Below, piece by piece: positions 20,310-28,692 of a DNA stretch of 33,743 bases. Below the pieces are notes generated by a model that was given only the letters and a program-made list of their open reading frames with translations, ran no database searches and was not told the origin of the DNA. The stretch is from Pseudonocardia lacus (GTDB lineage Bacteria; Actinomycetota; Actinomycetes; Mycobacteriales; Pseudonocardiaceae): NCBI RefSeq assembly GCF_018531445.1, contig NZ_JAHDTH010000074.1, positions 1-33,743 of the forward strand. Direction: 5' to 3'. Made by a program: the position numbers and the translations under genes. Position 1 is the first letter of the stretch. Each line of letters starts with the position of its first letter.

Positions 20310-20315
20310 TACTGT
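20310..20315 (+). promoter_or_regulatory. Putative -10 upstream of the maltokinase gene
   Basis: TACTGT lies 8 nt before an in-frame ATG at 20324 and about 87 nt before the preferred GTG at 20402. It could give a leaderless mRNA for a longer protein or a leader for the shorter one. Confidence 0.4.
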
Positions 20316-20401
20316 CGGGATCAATGCTCCGCCGCGCCGCAGCCGGCTCCCGTCCGGCGGCGGTCCCCACCCGTTCCCGATGCTCGCCTGGAGGGCAGGA
20401 C

Positions 20402-21805
20402 GTGACCGCGCTGAACCACGAGCTCCCCGCTCTCCTCGAGTACTGGCTGCCCCGGCAGCGGTGGTTCGCGGCCAAGGGGCGCCCGCTCAGCTCGGTCTCC
20501 GTGCACTCCGCGACGCCGCTGCTGACCGACGGCGAGCCCCTGCTCGACCAGGTCGTGCTCGCCGTCAAGTTCGACGACGGCTCCCCGGTGCAGCACTACC
20601 AGGTGATGGTCGGGCGCCGCGAGCACCTGCGCGGCGAGCTGCAGCACCACGAGATCGGCCGCGTCGGCGACCTCGTCGCCTACGACGGCCTGGGCGACCA
20701 GGAGATCACCGACTGGCTGCTCGCCGCCATCCGCGACGGCCGCCGCATCGGCCCCGTCGCGTTCGTCCCCGAGCCCGGCGCCACCCTGGAGACCGAGTAC
20801 TCGGGGCGCGTGCTGGGCGTCGAGCAGTCCAACACGTCGGTGTCCTGGGGCGAGCAGCTGATCCTCAAGCTGTTCCGCCGGGTCGCCCCCGGGCTCAACC
20901 CCGACCTGGAGCTGCACCGCGCCCTGCGCTCGGTCGACAGCAACGAGGTCGCGGCCCTGCAGGGCGCCATCGAGGGCGAGCTCGACGGCGAGCCGACCAC
21001 CCTGGCCATGGTGCAGGACTTCGCGGCCAACTCGGCCGACGGCTGGCGGATGGCCCTGGGCAGCGTGCGCGACCTGCTCGCCGAGGCCGACCTGCGCGCC
21101 GACGAGGTCGGCGGCGACTTCGCCGGCGAGGCCTCCCGGCTGGGCGAGACGGTCGCCGTCGTCCACGACGAGCTGCGCCGCGCACTGGGCGTGAGCGAGG
21201 GCGACCCGCGCGACCTCGCCGAGGGCTGGCACCGCAGGCTGTCGGCGACCGCCGGGGAGATGACCGTCCTGGCGCCCTACGTGGACGCCATCCGCGCCGC
21301 CTACGACGCCGTCGCCGCCATGGGCAGCTCCATCCCGACCCAGCGCGTGCACGGCGACCTGCACCTCGGCCAGACCCTGCGCACGCCGACGGGCTGGCTG
21401 ATCATCGACTTCGAGGGCGAGCCGGCCGCCGGCCTCGCCGAGCGCGTCCTGCCCGACTCGGCGATGCGCGACGTCGTCGGCATGCTCTTCTCGTTCAACT
21501 ACGCCGCGTTCCACCAGCTGCTGCAGTGGGAGCCCGCCCCGCAGTCCCTCGACCAGGAGTCGCAGCTCGTGTGGCGGGCCAACGAGTGGTGCGAGCGCAA
21601 CCGCTCCGCCTTCTGCGACGGCTACGCCCTGCGCTCGGGCATCGACCCCCGCGAGCACGCGGCCCTGCTGCGCGCCTTCGAGCTCGACAAGGCCGTCTAC
21701 CAGGTCCTCTACGAGACCCGCAGCCGCCCCACCTGGGTCGACATCCCGCTCGCCGTGATCCGCAGGCTCACCACCGAGGCGGACAGCGGCTCCGTCCACC
21801 GGTGA
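20402..21805 (+). CDS. mak: Maltokinase Mak (Pep2)
   Basis: The product has 467 residues, close to the 455 of the mycobacterial enzyme. It phosphorylates maltose to maltose-1-phosphate, the GlgE donor. The fold is that of aminoglycoside-phosphotransferase-like kinases: the N-terminal cap starts LLEYWLPRQRWFAAKG, the ATP-binding part contains QLILKLFRRVAPGLNPD, the catalytic loop is VHGDLHLGQT with Asp319, and metal-binding Asp336 is in IIDFEGEP. The GTG at 20402 has GGAGG at 20390-20394, 7 nt upstream, and matches the family N-terminus. An ATG at 20324 would add 26 low-complexity residues but has a leaderless-type -10, so both may be used. The TGA overlaps the start of a GNAT gene. Confidence 0.95.
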   Translation: MTALNHELPALLEYWLPRQRWFAAKGRPLSSVSVHSATPLLTDGEPLLDQVVLAVKFDDGSPVQHYQVMVGRREHLRGELQHHEIGRVGDLVAYDGLGDQEITDWLLAAIRDGRRIGPVAFVPEPGATLETEYSGRVLGVEQSNTSVSWGEQLILKLFRRVAPGLNPDLELHRALRSVDSNEVAALQGAIEGELDGEPTTLAMVQDFAANSADGWRMALGSVRDLLAEADLRADEVGGDFAGEASRLGETVAVVHDELRRALGVSEGDPRDLAEGWHRRLSATAGEMTVLAPYVDAIRAAYDAVAAMGSSIPTQRVHGDLHLGQTLRTPTGWLIIDFEGEPAAGLAERVLPDSAMRDVVGMLFSFNYAAFHQLLQWEPAPQSLDQESQLVWRANEWCERNRSAFCDGYALRSGIDPREHAALLRAFELDKAVYQVLYETRSRPTWVDIPLAVIRRLTTEADSGSVHR

Positions 21806-22272
21806 GCACCAGCACCCGCTGGACCATCGAGCACCGCCACTGGGACGACCCCGCGGGCGCCGCCCTGCGCGCCGCCCAGCGCGCCGAGCTCGACGCCCGC
21901 TACGGCTCCGACGACCACGAACCCGGCCCCGCCCCCTCCGCTGACGACATCGACCTGTTCGTGGTCGCCCTCGCCCCCGACGGCGAACCCGTCGCCTGCG
22001 GAGCGCTGCGCCGCCTCGACGAGGCAACAGCCGAGGTCAAGCGCATGTACGTGACCCCACCAGCCCGCGGCTCCGGCGTCGCCACCGCCGTCCTGCGAGC
22101 CCTGGAGACCGCCGCCGCCGACCGCGGCTGGACGACGCTGCGGCTGGAGACCGGCACGGAGCAGCCGGACGCGCAGCGGTTCTACCGGCGCGAGGGGTAC
22201 GCGGAGATCCCGCTGTTCGGGGCGTACGTGGGGTCGGAGCTGTCGGTGTGCTTCGAGCGGCGATTGGTGTGA
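21802..22272 (+). CDS. GNAT-family N-acetyltransferase
   Basis: The product has 156 residues. The acetyl-CoA pyrophosphate-binding motif A is visible as VKRMYVTPPARGSGVATAVLRAL (Arg89-Gly-Ser-Gly-Val-Ala94), followed by motif B LRLETGTEQPDAQRFYRREGYAEI, the usual C-terminal beta-bulge region of GNAT enzymes. The GTG overlaps the maltokinase TGA in GTGA, so translation is coupled. The substrate could be a protein, an amine or an antibiotic-like small molecule; sequence does not tell. Coupling to mak raises the possibility that it modifies an enzyme or metabolite of the GlgE pathway (inference only). Confidence 0.9.
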   Translation: MSTSTRWTIEHRHWDDPAGAALRAAQRAELDARYGSDDHEPGPAPSADDIDLFVVALAPDGEPVACGALRRLDEATAEVKRMYVTPPARGSGVATAVLRALETAAADRGWTTLRLETGTEQPDAQRFYRREGYAEIPLFGAYVGSELSVCFERRLV

Positions 22273-22288
22273 GTCGCCGTTCTTGAGG

Positions 22289-22603
22289 GCCTTCTTCGAG
22301 GGGCCTCCGGCGGCGCCTCCGTGGCGGGCGACCTCTGATCAAGCAGGGGCTTCCGAGGGTGGAATGGCCGCTTCGCGGCCGGCGAGGGTGGGCCGGGTGT
22401 CCTCGCAGCGCCGGGTGGGTGTCGCAGCGCCGACTGTGCCGTCGCAGCCCGCCGGCGGGCTGCGAGCACACCGCCAGGTCTGCGAGGACCCCGAATCACA
22501 TGGTGTGCTGCCCTCCGGGGCCGACGGGACGGCATGGGGCGACCCCTGCTCGATCCGAGGTCGCCCGCCGCGAAGGCGCCGCCGGAGGCATCTCGCCGAA
22601 GGC
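22289..22603. repeat. 315-bp element bounded by 61-bp inverted repeats
   Basis: Arms 22289-22349 and 22543-22603 are inverted copies with 53 of 61 positions matching by my alignment. The best block is GAGGTCGCCCGCC and its complement, followed by GGCGCCGCCGGAGGC. The 193-bp loop holds palindromic element copy B near its centre. There is no coding content and no obvious target-site duplication at the outer ends. Size and form recall a MITE or a long structured RNA, but neither is shown. Confidence 0.7.
22400..22488. repeat. Palindromic intergenic element, copy B (TCGCAG boxes)
   Basis: TCGCAG occurs at 22403, 22422 and 22442, and CTGCGA at 22460 and 22480. The last four boxes have spacers of 14, 12 and 14 bp, the same as in copy A at 13071-13144. 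The centre is a perfect 24-bp palindrome (22442-22465) with half-site TCGCAGCCCGCC. The outermost TCCTCGCAG (22400-22408) and CTGCGAGGA (22480-22488) also pair. Spacer sequences differ from copy A, so spacing and boxes are what is conserved. Confidence 0.75.
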
Positions 22604-22615
22604 GCCGCCGGAGGC
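22571..22615 (+). repeat. 19-bp direct repeat
   Basis: CGAAGGCGCCGCCGGAGGC occurs at 22571-22589 and again at 22597-22615. An inverted relative, GGCCTCCGGCGGCGCC, lies at 22302-22317 in the left arm of the large inverted repeat. Confidence 0.8.
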
Positions 22616-22658
22616 CCCCAAAGCCGGAGGCCGCCAACCCGCCGCGCCCCCAGACCAG

Positions 22659-23906
22659 CTACTCCCCCAGGAAGAACGGGCTCAGATAAGCAACAGCCCG
22701 CCCCGCCGACCGGTACCCCGCGAACCTCCGCCCCCGCGGGTCCCCCCGCCCACCCGGGTCCGTCACCCGCAGCACCACCCAGTCACCGTCCCCCCGGTCG
22801 ACCGGCGCCACGAGACGAGTCGTCCCCTCCGCCGGCACCACGAACTCCGTCTCCGCCACGACGTCCGGCAACGGCCGCCCGGTCTGCAGCACCTGCACCC
22901 GCACCGTGCGCCCGATCCACTCGGCGCCGTGCACGTCGAGTTCGAAGCGCAGGTCGCCGCGGTCGTGCGCGATCCGCGAGCCCATCGGTCGCGGGCCCTC
23001 GGCCGTGCTGACGACGGCGTCGACCCGCAGCCCGCGTTCCCGGGTCGCGAACAGCCGCCGGCGCAGCATCGCCTCGCGCACGGAGGCGCGGTCGAAGCCG
23101 CGGGACCAGATCCCGGTGCGGCCGAGGCCGGGTGGGAAGCCCCAGTGCGGGGTGTGCTCGTCGGTGACGCCGATGAGGCCGACGCGCCAGCCGGCGTCGA
23201 GGCACTCGACCAGCGGGGACGTGCCGCCGATGTCGACGCGTTCGAACAGGTAGTCGTCGCCGCGGTTGAACATCTCCAGCCCGACGACGCGCTCGACGAT
23301 CCGCCCGTCGAAGCGGAACCGGCCGAACCGGGCGCGTTCGCGGCCGGGGTGGTTGAACGAGACGAGCGCGTCGGCGCCGCCGCCGCCCTCGGCGTCGGGG
23401 TCGGTGTGCAGCCAGTCGTAGAAGGCGGCGACGGCGGCGGGGGCGTCCGGGGGGCCCGGGGGGACGGCGAAGCGCCTGCGGGCGCCGTCCTCGGCGAGCG
23501 GGAGGGGGCGGGTCCAGTGCCGGCCGCCCCACACGTTCATGTGGCCGAGGGTGTGGCTGGTCCACTCGAACCCGCGGATCGCGACGAACGCGCCGGGCTC
23601 GTACGCGGCGTCGGCGAGCTCACCGATCCAGCGCCAGTCGGCGTCGTCGATGGTCGTGTAGGAGACGCTCTCGCCGTGGGCGTGGTCGGTGAGCGCGGCG
23701 ACGTCGAGCCCGGCCGCGCGCATCGAGCCGAACGCGTCCTCCGGGCGGCCGGCGCCGTCGGAGAGCAGGGTGTGGTTGTGCAGGTCGGCGTGCAGGAGCC
23801 GCTCCCCGGAGCGGGGCAGCACGAGTGAGCGGCGCTCGTCGCCCGCGTGCTCGGCCGGGCTCGCCGCGATGAGCAACCCGTCCGACGCCCCCTCGTCCCC
23901 GTCCAC
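22659..23906 (-). CDS. PHP-domain metallohydrolase, CehA/McbA-like
   Basis: The product has 415 residues. The PHP metal centre is visible: HADLHNHTLLSDG (His39, His43, His45, Asp50), ALTDHAHGES (Asp74, His75), a Glu in AIRGFEWTSHTLGH, ALVSFNHPGRERARFG and GLIGVTDEHTPHWGFP. The last about 120 residues form a beta-rich extension (LRFELDVHGAEWIGRTVRVQV to VLRVTDPGG). This layout fits CehA/McbA-type hydrolases, which include phosphoesterases and carbamate hydrolases; the substrate is unknown. No signal peptide is seen. The GTG at 23906 has GGAG 5 nt upstream; a start at 23948 is possible. It interrupts the plus-strand glucan genes and is divergent from glgB. Confidence 0.88.
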   Translation of the reverse strand: MDGDEGASDGLLIAASPAEHAGDERRSLVLPRSGERLLHADLHNHTLLSDGAGRPEDAFGSMRAAGLDVAALTDHAHGESVSYTTIDDADWRWIGELADAAYEPGAFVAIRGFEWTSHTLGHMNVWGGRHWTRPLPLAEDGARRRFAVPPGPPDAPAAVAAFYDWLHTDPDAEGGGGADALVSFNHPGRERARFGRFRFDGRIVERVVGLEMFNRGDDYLFERVDIGGTSPLVECLDAGWRVGLIGVTDEHTPHWGFPPGLGRTGIWSRGFDRASVREAMLRRRLFATRERGLRVDAVVSTAEGPRPMGSRIAHDRGDLRFELDVHGAEWIGRTVRVQVLQTGRPLPDVVAETEFVVPAEGTTRLVAPVDRGDGDWVVLRVTDPGGRGDPRGRRFAGYRSAGRAVAYLSPFFLGE

Positions 23907-24071
23907 CACCGCTCCATCGTGCCTTGCGGCGTGCCGCGCCCCGGACACCGGGCGGCCGGACGATCACCGGGTGGCCGCCGGCCCGTCCGGATGCACCCGG
24001 AGGGGGGTTCTACCGGGCGAACAGCGGCCCGATCGTTGCCGCCAGGCTCGGCGACCATGGACCTCTCGCAA

Positions 24072-24077
24072 TAGGGT
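24072..24077 (+). promoter_or_regulatory. Putative -10 of a leaderless promoter (glgB)
   Basis: TAGGGT lies 6 nt before the GTG at 24084. glgB therefore appears to have its own promoter, separate from the treS-mak unit. Confidence 0.5.
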
Positions 24078-24083
24078 GCCGAC

Positions 24084-27000
24084 GTGGATCGCGAGGACAA
24101 CCCGACCCAGACCCTGGACCAACCGGTCGACGCGTGCCCGCCCGATCCGGCGACGGTGGACCGCCTGCTGGGCGGTGCCCACCACGACCCGCACTCGGTC
24201 CTGGGCGCGCATCCCCACCCCTCCGGCACGGTCATCCGGGCGCTGCGCCCGCACGCCGACGAGGTGCACGTCGTCCGCGAGGGCGGCCAGGGCTTCCCGC
24301 TGGTCAAGGTGCACGAGGCCGGCCTGTTCTCCGGCCTGGTCCCGGGGCCGCCGGCCGACTACCGGCTGGCCGTGCGCTACGGCGAGCGCGTCGACATCGT
24401 CGACGACCCCTACCGCTGGCTGCCCACGCTGGGCGAGGTCGACCTGCACCTCATCGGCGAGGGGCGCCACGAGCGGCTGTGGGACGTGCTCGGCTCGCAC
24501 GTCCGCCGCTACGACACGCCCGCAGGCCCGGTCACGGGCACGAGCTTCGCCGTGTGGGCCCCGACCGCGCAGGGCGTTCGGGTCACCGGCGACTTCGACG
24601 GCTGGTCCGGCTGGGCGCACCCGATGCGCGCGCTGGGCAGCGCCGGGGTGTGGGAGCTGTTCGTGCCGGGCATCGAGCCGGGCACCCGCTACAAGTTCCG
24701 CATCCTCGGCCAGGACGGGCGCTGGCGCGACAAGGCCGACCCGCTGGCCTTCGCCACCGAGATCCCGCCGGCCACCGCCTCCGTCGTGCACGTCCCCGCC
24801 CACGAGTGGGGCGACCAGGAGTGGATGACGGCCAGGGCCGGGCGGCAGGCGCACGCCGAGCCGCTGAGCGTCTACGAGGTGCACCTCGGGTCGTGGCGGC
24901 CGGGGCTGGGCTACCGCGAGGTGGCCCACCAGCTCGTCGACTACCTCGACGAGACCGGCTTCACCCACGTCGAGCTGCTGCCGGTGGCCGAGCACCCGTT
25001 CGGCGGGTCGTGGGGCTACCAGGTCACCTCGTACTACGCGCCGACGTCGCGGTTCGGCAGCCCGGACGACTTCCGCTACTTCGTCGACCACCTGCACCGG
25101 CACGGCTACGGCGTGATCATCGACTGGGTGCCGGCGCACTTCCCGCGGGACGAGTGGGCGCTGGCCAAGTTCGACGGCACCCCGCTGTACGAGCACGCCG
25201 ACCCGCGCCGCGGCGAGCAGCCCGACTGGGGCACGCTGGTGTTCGACTTCGGGCGCCGCGAGGTGCGCAACTTCCTGGTCGCCAACGCGCTGTTCTGGCT
25301 CGACCAGTTCCACATCGACGGGCTGCGGGTCGACGCGGTCGCCTCGATGCTCTACCTCGACTACTCCCGCCCGGAGGGGCAGTGGCTGCCCAACGTCCAC
25401 GGCGGCCGGGAGAACCTGGACGCGGTGGCGTTCCTGCAGGAGATGAACGCGCTGGTCTACCGCCACTTCCCGGGGGCGATGACGATCGCCGAGGAGTCCA
25501 CCGCCTGGCCGGGTGTCTCCCGGCCCACGCACCTGGGCGGTCTGGGCTTCGGCCTGAAGTGGAACATGGGCTGGATGCACGACACGCTCGACTACGTCGG
25601 GCGCGACCCGGTCTACCGGGGCTACCACCACAACCAGCTGACGTTCTCGCTGATGTACGCGTTCAGCGAGAACTACGTGCTGCCGCTGTCGCACGACGAG
25701 GTCGTGCACGGCAAGGGGTCGCTGTGGACGCGGATGCCCGGCGACGCCTGGAACAAGGCGGCCGGCGTGCGCGCGCTGCTGGCGTTCATGTGGGCCCACC
25801 CGGGCAAGCAGCTGCTGTTCCAGGGCGGTGAGTTCGGCCAGGAGCGCGAGTGGTCGGAGTCGCGCTCGCTCGACTGGCACCTCCTGGAGGACCCGCTGCA
25901 CTCCGGCATCAAGGCGCTGGTCGGCGACCTGAACCGGGCCTACCGGGCCAACCCGGCGCTGTGGACGCGCGACACCACCCCCGACGGCTTCTCCTGGATC
26001 GACGCCAACGACGCCGCCGGCAACGTGCTCAGCTTCCTGCGCCACGGCGTCGACGCCGACGGCAAGCCGGTCGTGATGGCCTGCGTCGCGAACTTCTCCG
26101 GCACCCCCAAGCGCGACTACCGCGTCGGGCTGCCGTTCGCGGGCCGCTGGCGCGAGGTCGTCAACACCGACGCCGACGTGTACGGCGGGTCGGGCGTCGG
26201 CAACTTCGGCGCCGTCGAGGCCGAGCGCCGGATGTGGCACGGCCGGCCGGCGTCCGCGGTGCTGCAGCTGCCGCCGTCCGGTGTGCTGTGGCTGGTGCCG
26301 GAGCCCTACGAGGGCGCCGTCCGGCGCGCCGACGCCATCGCCGCGGCCACCACCGAGAGCGTGCCCACCGAGGCCGAGGCGCGGGCGGGGGCGGGCGACC
26401 TGCCCGGCACCGCCGCGGTCGCCGAGGCCCTCGAGGACGCGCGCCCGGGAGCGGGCGTGAGCACGTCGGGGCCCGACGTCGTGCCGCCAGCGGAGGAGTC
26501 GGTGCTGGACACCGACGCCGCCCAGGCGCCGGCGGCCGCCACCGACCGGCTGAGCGTGCCGCCCGGGGCGCCGCGGCCGGGCGAGGACACGGCGCTGGCC
26601 GACGACACCGTTTTCACCGACGACACGCCCACCGGGCCGATCCCGGTCATCCCGCCGGTGGGTGACCCGGAGCCCGATGGCCCCACCGGCACCACCACCG
26701 ACCCGATCGAGGTGCCGGCGGTCGCGGAGGAGACGACCGACTCCGCGGTGGAGGACTCCGCGGTGGAGGACGAGGCACCCGCGGTCGAGGACGAGGCGCT
26801 CCCGGTGGAGGCCGAGCCCGCGACCGCCGTGCCGAGCGCGTCGCCGTCCGACGAGCCCGCCGCCGAGGAGCCGGTCTCCGACGCGCCCGCGGACGACGGC
26901 CCGGCCGCCGACGAGCCCGCCGTCACCAGCCCGACCGAGGCCGAGGAGTCCGCCGGGGCCACGTCCGAGACCCGGCCGTGGTCCTCGCCCACCGGGCACC

Positions 27001-27338
27001 AACCGCCGGTCGCGCTCCCGCCGACGGCGCCGGCCGTCGACGAGGACGACACCCCCGGTCCTGGGGCGGCCCCGGAGGCCGAGCCGTCGTCCGCCGGATC
27101 GGTCGAGTCGGAGCCGGCGACCGACGAGCCCGCGCCGAGCGGGCGCAACCCGTACACGCCGTGGGAGCGGTTCGACGCGGACGTGCAGGAGGAGCCGACG
27201 ACGGAGGGTCCGGCTCAGCCGGTGACGGGCCCCTTCGACGAGCCGACCTCGACGGGCTGGCGGCCGTCCGAGCCCAACGGCACCGGCTCGACGCGCGACG
27301 ACCGGCGCGACGAGGACGACAGCAGCAGCACCCAGTAA
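24084..27338 (+). CDS. glgB: 1,4-alpha-glucan branching enzyme GlgB with long acidic C-terminal tail
   Basis: The product has 1084 residues, against about 730-750 for the family. It introduces alpha-1,6 branches into alpha-glucan. Order: N1 domain ([17 protein letters not shown]), CBM48 ([20 protein letters not shown]), GH13 barrel and C-terminal beta domain ending at about 741 (VLWLVPEP). Catalytic residues are Asp417 in [10 protein letters not shown], Glu470 in IAEEST and Asp538 in [11 protein letters not shown], each exactly 12 after E. coli D405, E458 and D526. Residues 742-1084 are rich in Ala, Pro, Glu, Asp, Ser and Thr, have repeats such as [13 protein letters not shown] and [12 protein letters not shown], and look disordered and acidic. 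One aromatic stretch, [15 protein letters not shown] (about 1021-1035), stands out. The last 41 codons overlap the convergent GT87 gene. Confidence 0.96.
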   Translation: MDREDNPTQTLDQPVDACPPDPATVDRLLGGAHHDPHSVLGAHPHPSGTVIRALRPHADEVHVVREGGQGFPLVKVHEAGLFSGLVPGPPADYRLAVRYGERVDIVDDPYRWLPTLGEVDLHLIGEGRHERLWDVLGSHVRRYDTPAGPVTGTSFAVWAPTAQGVRVTGDFDGWSGWAHPMRALGSAGVWELFVPGIEPGTRYKFRILGQDGRWRDKADPLAFATEIPPATASVVHVPAHEWGDQEWMTARAGRQAHAEPLSVYEVHLGSWRPGLGYREVAHQLVDYLDETGFTHVELLPVAEHPFGGSWGYQVTSYYAPTSRFGSPDDFRYFVDHLHRHGYGVIIDWVPAHFPRDEWALAKFDGTPLYEHADPRRGEQPDWGTLVFDFGRREVRNFLVANALFWLDQFHIDGLRVDAVASMLYLDYSRPEGQWLPNVHGGRENLDAVAFLQEMNALVYRHFPGAMTIAEESTAWPGVSRPTHLGGLGFGLKWNMGWMHDTLDYVGRDPVYRGYHHNQLTFSLMYAFSENYVLPLSHDEVVHGKGSLWTRMPGDAWNKAAGVRALLAFMWAHPGKQLLFQGGEFGQEREWSESRSLDWHLLEDPLHSGIKALVGDLNRAYRANPALWTRDTTPDGFSWIDANDAAGNVLSFLRHGVDADGKPVVMACVANFSGTPKRDYRVGLPFAGRWREVVNTDADVYGGSGVGNFGAVEAERRMWHGRPASAVLQLPPSGVLWLVPEPYEGAVRRADAIAAATTESVPTEAEARAGAGDLPGTAAVAEALEDARPGAGVSTSGPDVVPPAEESVLDTDAAQAPAAATDRLSVPPGAPRPGEDTALADDTVFTDDTPTGPIPVIPPVGDPEPDGPTGTTTDPIEVPAVAEETTDSAVEDSAVEDEAPAVEDEALPVEAEPATAVPSASPSDEPAAEEPVSDAPADDGPAADEPAVTSPTEAEESAGATSETRPWSSPTGHQPPVALPPTAPAVDEDDTPGPGAAPEAEPSSAGSVESEPATDEPAPSGRNPYTPWERFDADVQEEPTTEGPAQPVTGPFDEPTSTGWRPSEPNGTGSTRDDRRDEDDSSSTQ

Positions 27339-28612
27339 CCCAGCAGGATCGCGCAGTAGAGGGAGTGGGCCACGGCCGACGCGGCCGGGCCGACCCCCTC
27401 GGGCGGCCACTCCCCCGCCCACGACACGGGCACGACGGCCACCGCCAGCGCGGCGGCGGCCGCCGGCCCGCGGCCCAGCACGACCAGGACCAGCACGCCC
27501 GGCCACAGCAGCATCAGGTAGTTGTGCCAGGCGATGGGCGCCAGCAGCAGCCCGGCGGCCAGCACCGCCCACGGTGCCGTGCCGACCGGATCGACCCGGT
27601 CGCGGCGGTACCCGCACCACGCCAGGGTGCCGACCAGCACCGCGACGCCGAGCGCGGTGCCCAGCGAGGACGGCAGCCCGAACCGGGCGGCGAGGCCGGG
27701 CAGCGACGCGTTGTCCGGGACGTCCGGGGCGACCTGGTCGAGGGCCAGGTGCAGCCAGGCGAACGCGCTGGACGGCCCGGCGGCCAGGACGCCGACCAGC
27801 GTGGCCACCGCGGCGGAGGCGATCCCCGCGCGCAGCGCCGACCAGCGCCGCTGCACGCCGGCCAGCAGCAGCACCGGGGCCAGCGACGGCTTCAGCGCGA
27901 CCGCGACGCCGTAGAGCACCGCGGCGAGCACCGGTCGTCCGCGCCGCTCGGCGATCCACCCGGCCACCATCGCGGCCAGCAGCACCGGGTAGATCTGCCC
28001 GAGCACCAGCGTGCCGTGCAGCGGCGAGGACGCCAGCACGGCCAGCGCCGCGCCCACCTGGACCACCGGGGGCAGCCGCAGCTCGCGGGCGACGGCGAGC
28101 ACCGAGGCGAGCGCGGTCAGCAGCATCAGCGCGGCGAAGATCCGGTACCCGGTGAGCGGGTCCAGGCCGGCGAAGGGCAGCAGCAGCACCGACAGCAGCG
28201 GCGGGTTGAGGTTGGGCAGCTTGGCCGGGGTCGCGTAGATGTCGTCGCCGTGGGCCAGTGCCACCGCCGAGGCGCGGAAGGTGTCGAAGTCGACGTGCAG
28301 TTCGCGCATGTCCGGTGACGGCAGCAGCGTCACCAGGGCGTCCGGGTGACGGAGCGTGAGCACGACGGCCGTGACCAGCGCCGCGGCCACCACCAGCCAC
28401 GCCGCCGCCCGGGCGGCAGCACTCATCCCCCCGGCGCGGGGCGTTTTCCCACCACCTGGCGGGTTTGCGTCGTGCGGACGATCATCGTCGCCGTCCCGGG
28501 CGGGGGTCCCGATGCGCGCACCGGCCCCCGCCCCGACGGCAGCGATGCTGGTCGGAGCGTTGTCGGTGGCGTGGTCCCCGGCCGCGGGCCGGGGCGGGTC
28601 GATCGGCGGCAC
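27215..28612 (-). CDS. GT87-family (DUF2029) membrane mannosyltransferase
   Basis: The product has 465 residues. A polar, probably cytoplasmic N-terminus (1-62) is followed by about ten hydrophobic helices. The first loop carries [20 protein letters not shown] with the Asp-Phe-Asp expected to hold the catalytic Asp, then [17 protein letters not shown], as in PimE-type polyprenol-phosphate-mannose-dependent alpha-mannosyltransferases. It probably adds mannose to a lipid or glycan acceptor outside the membrane; the acceptor is unknown. The GTG at 28612 has TAGCGT 8 nt upstream. An ATG at 28426, just before the first helix, is the alternative. The C-terminal tail ([12 protein letters not shown] onward) is encoded opposite the end of glgB, with a 124-bp overlap. 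Confidence 0.85.
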   Translation of the reverse strand: MPPIDPPRPAAGDHATDNAPTSIAAVGAGAGARIGTPARDGDDDRPHDANPPGGGKTPRAGGMSAAARAAAWLVVAAALVTAVVLTLRHPDALVTLLPSPDMRELHVDFDTFRASAVALAHGDDIYATPAKLPNLNPPLLSVLLLPFAGLDPLTGYRIFAALMLLTALASVLAVARELRLPPVVQVGAALAVLASSPLHGTLVLGQIYPVLLAAMVAGWIAERRGRPVLAAVLYGVAVALKPSLAPVLLLAGVQRRWSALRAGIASAAVATLVGVLAAGPSSAFAWLHLALDQVAPDVPDNASLPGLAARFGLPSSLGTALGVAVLVGTLAWCGYRRDRVDPVGTAPWAVLAAGLLLAPIAWHNYLMLLWPGVLVLVVLGRGPAAAAALAVAVVPVSWAGEWPPEGVGPAASAVAHSLYCAILLGYWVLLLSSSSRRSSRVEPVPLGSDGRQPVEVGSSKGPVTG

Positions 28613-28620
28613 GGTCGTCC

Positions 28621-28626
28621 ACGCTA
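28621..28626 (-). promoter_or_regulatory. Putative -10 of a leaderless promoter (GT87 gene)
   Basis: On the minus strand TAGCGT lies 8 nt before the GTG at 28612, supporting the longer form of the protein. Confidence 0.45.
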
Positions 28627-28680
28627 TCCGCGCCGCCGACGGGTCTCGGAGCCCCTCCCCCGGCGACGCACGACCGGGGG

Positions 28681-28686
28681 CATGAT
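28681..28686 (+). promoter_or_regulatory. Putative -10 of a leaderless promoter (lipoprotein)
   Basis: CATGAT lies 6 nt before the GTG at 28693. Confidence 0.35.
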
Positions 28687-28692
28687 TGGTCC

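Larger units (their letters stand above)
22273..22658. other. Convergent GNAT-PHP intergenic region filled by a repeat element
   Basis: This 386-bp spacer has no plausible gene. Nearly all of it is a large inverted-repeat element (22289-22603) with a smaller palindromic element in its loop and a 19-bp direct repeat at its right end. These are listed separately. Confidence 0.7.

Noticed and set aside
20324..20401. N-terminal extension of maltokinase from the ATG at 20324
   Set aside because: The extra 26 residues are low-complexity and absent from the family, and the GTG at 20402 has a strong GGAGG. Kept as an alternative because of the TACTGT 8 nt before the ATG.
22400..22488. CRISPR array suggested by roughly 20-bp periodic repeats
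   Set aside because: The repeated unit is only 6 bp, half the units are inverted, spacers are 12-14 bp, and no cas gene is present.
23909..24307. Minus-strand frame containing MERWWTGTRG over the PHP start
   Set aside because: It is out of frame with the PHP domain, and its GGAG is the Shine-Dalgarno sequence of the PHP gene.
23964..28400. 1478-codon open frame on the minus strand opposite glgB
   Set aside because: It is the antisense shadow of glgB and part of the GT87 gene in very GC-rich DNA. The translation is Arg/Gly/Val-rich with no family motif, whereas glgB has all catalytic residues.
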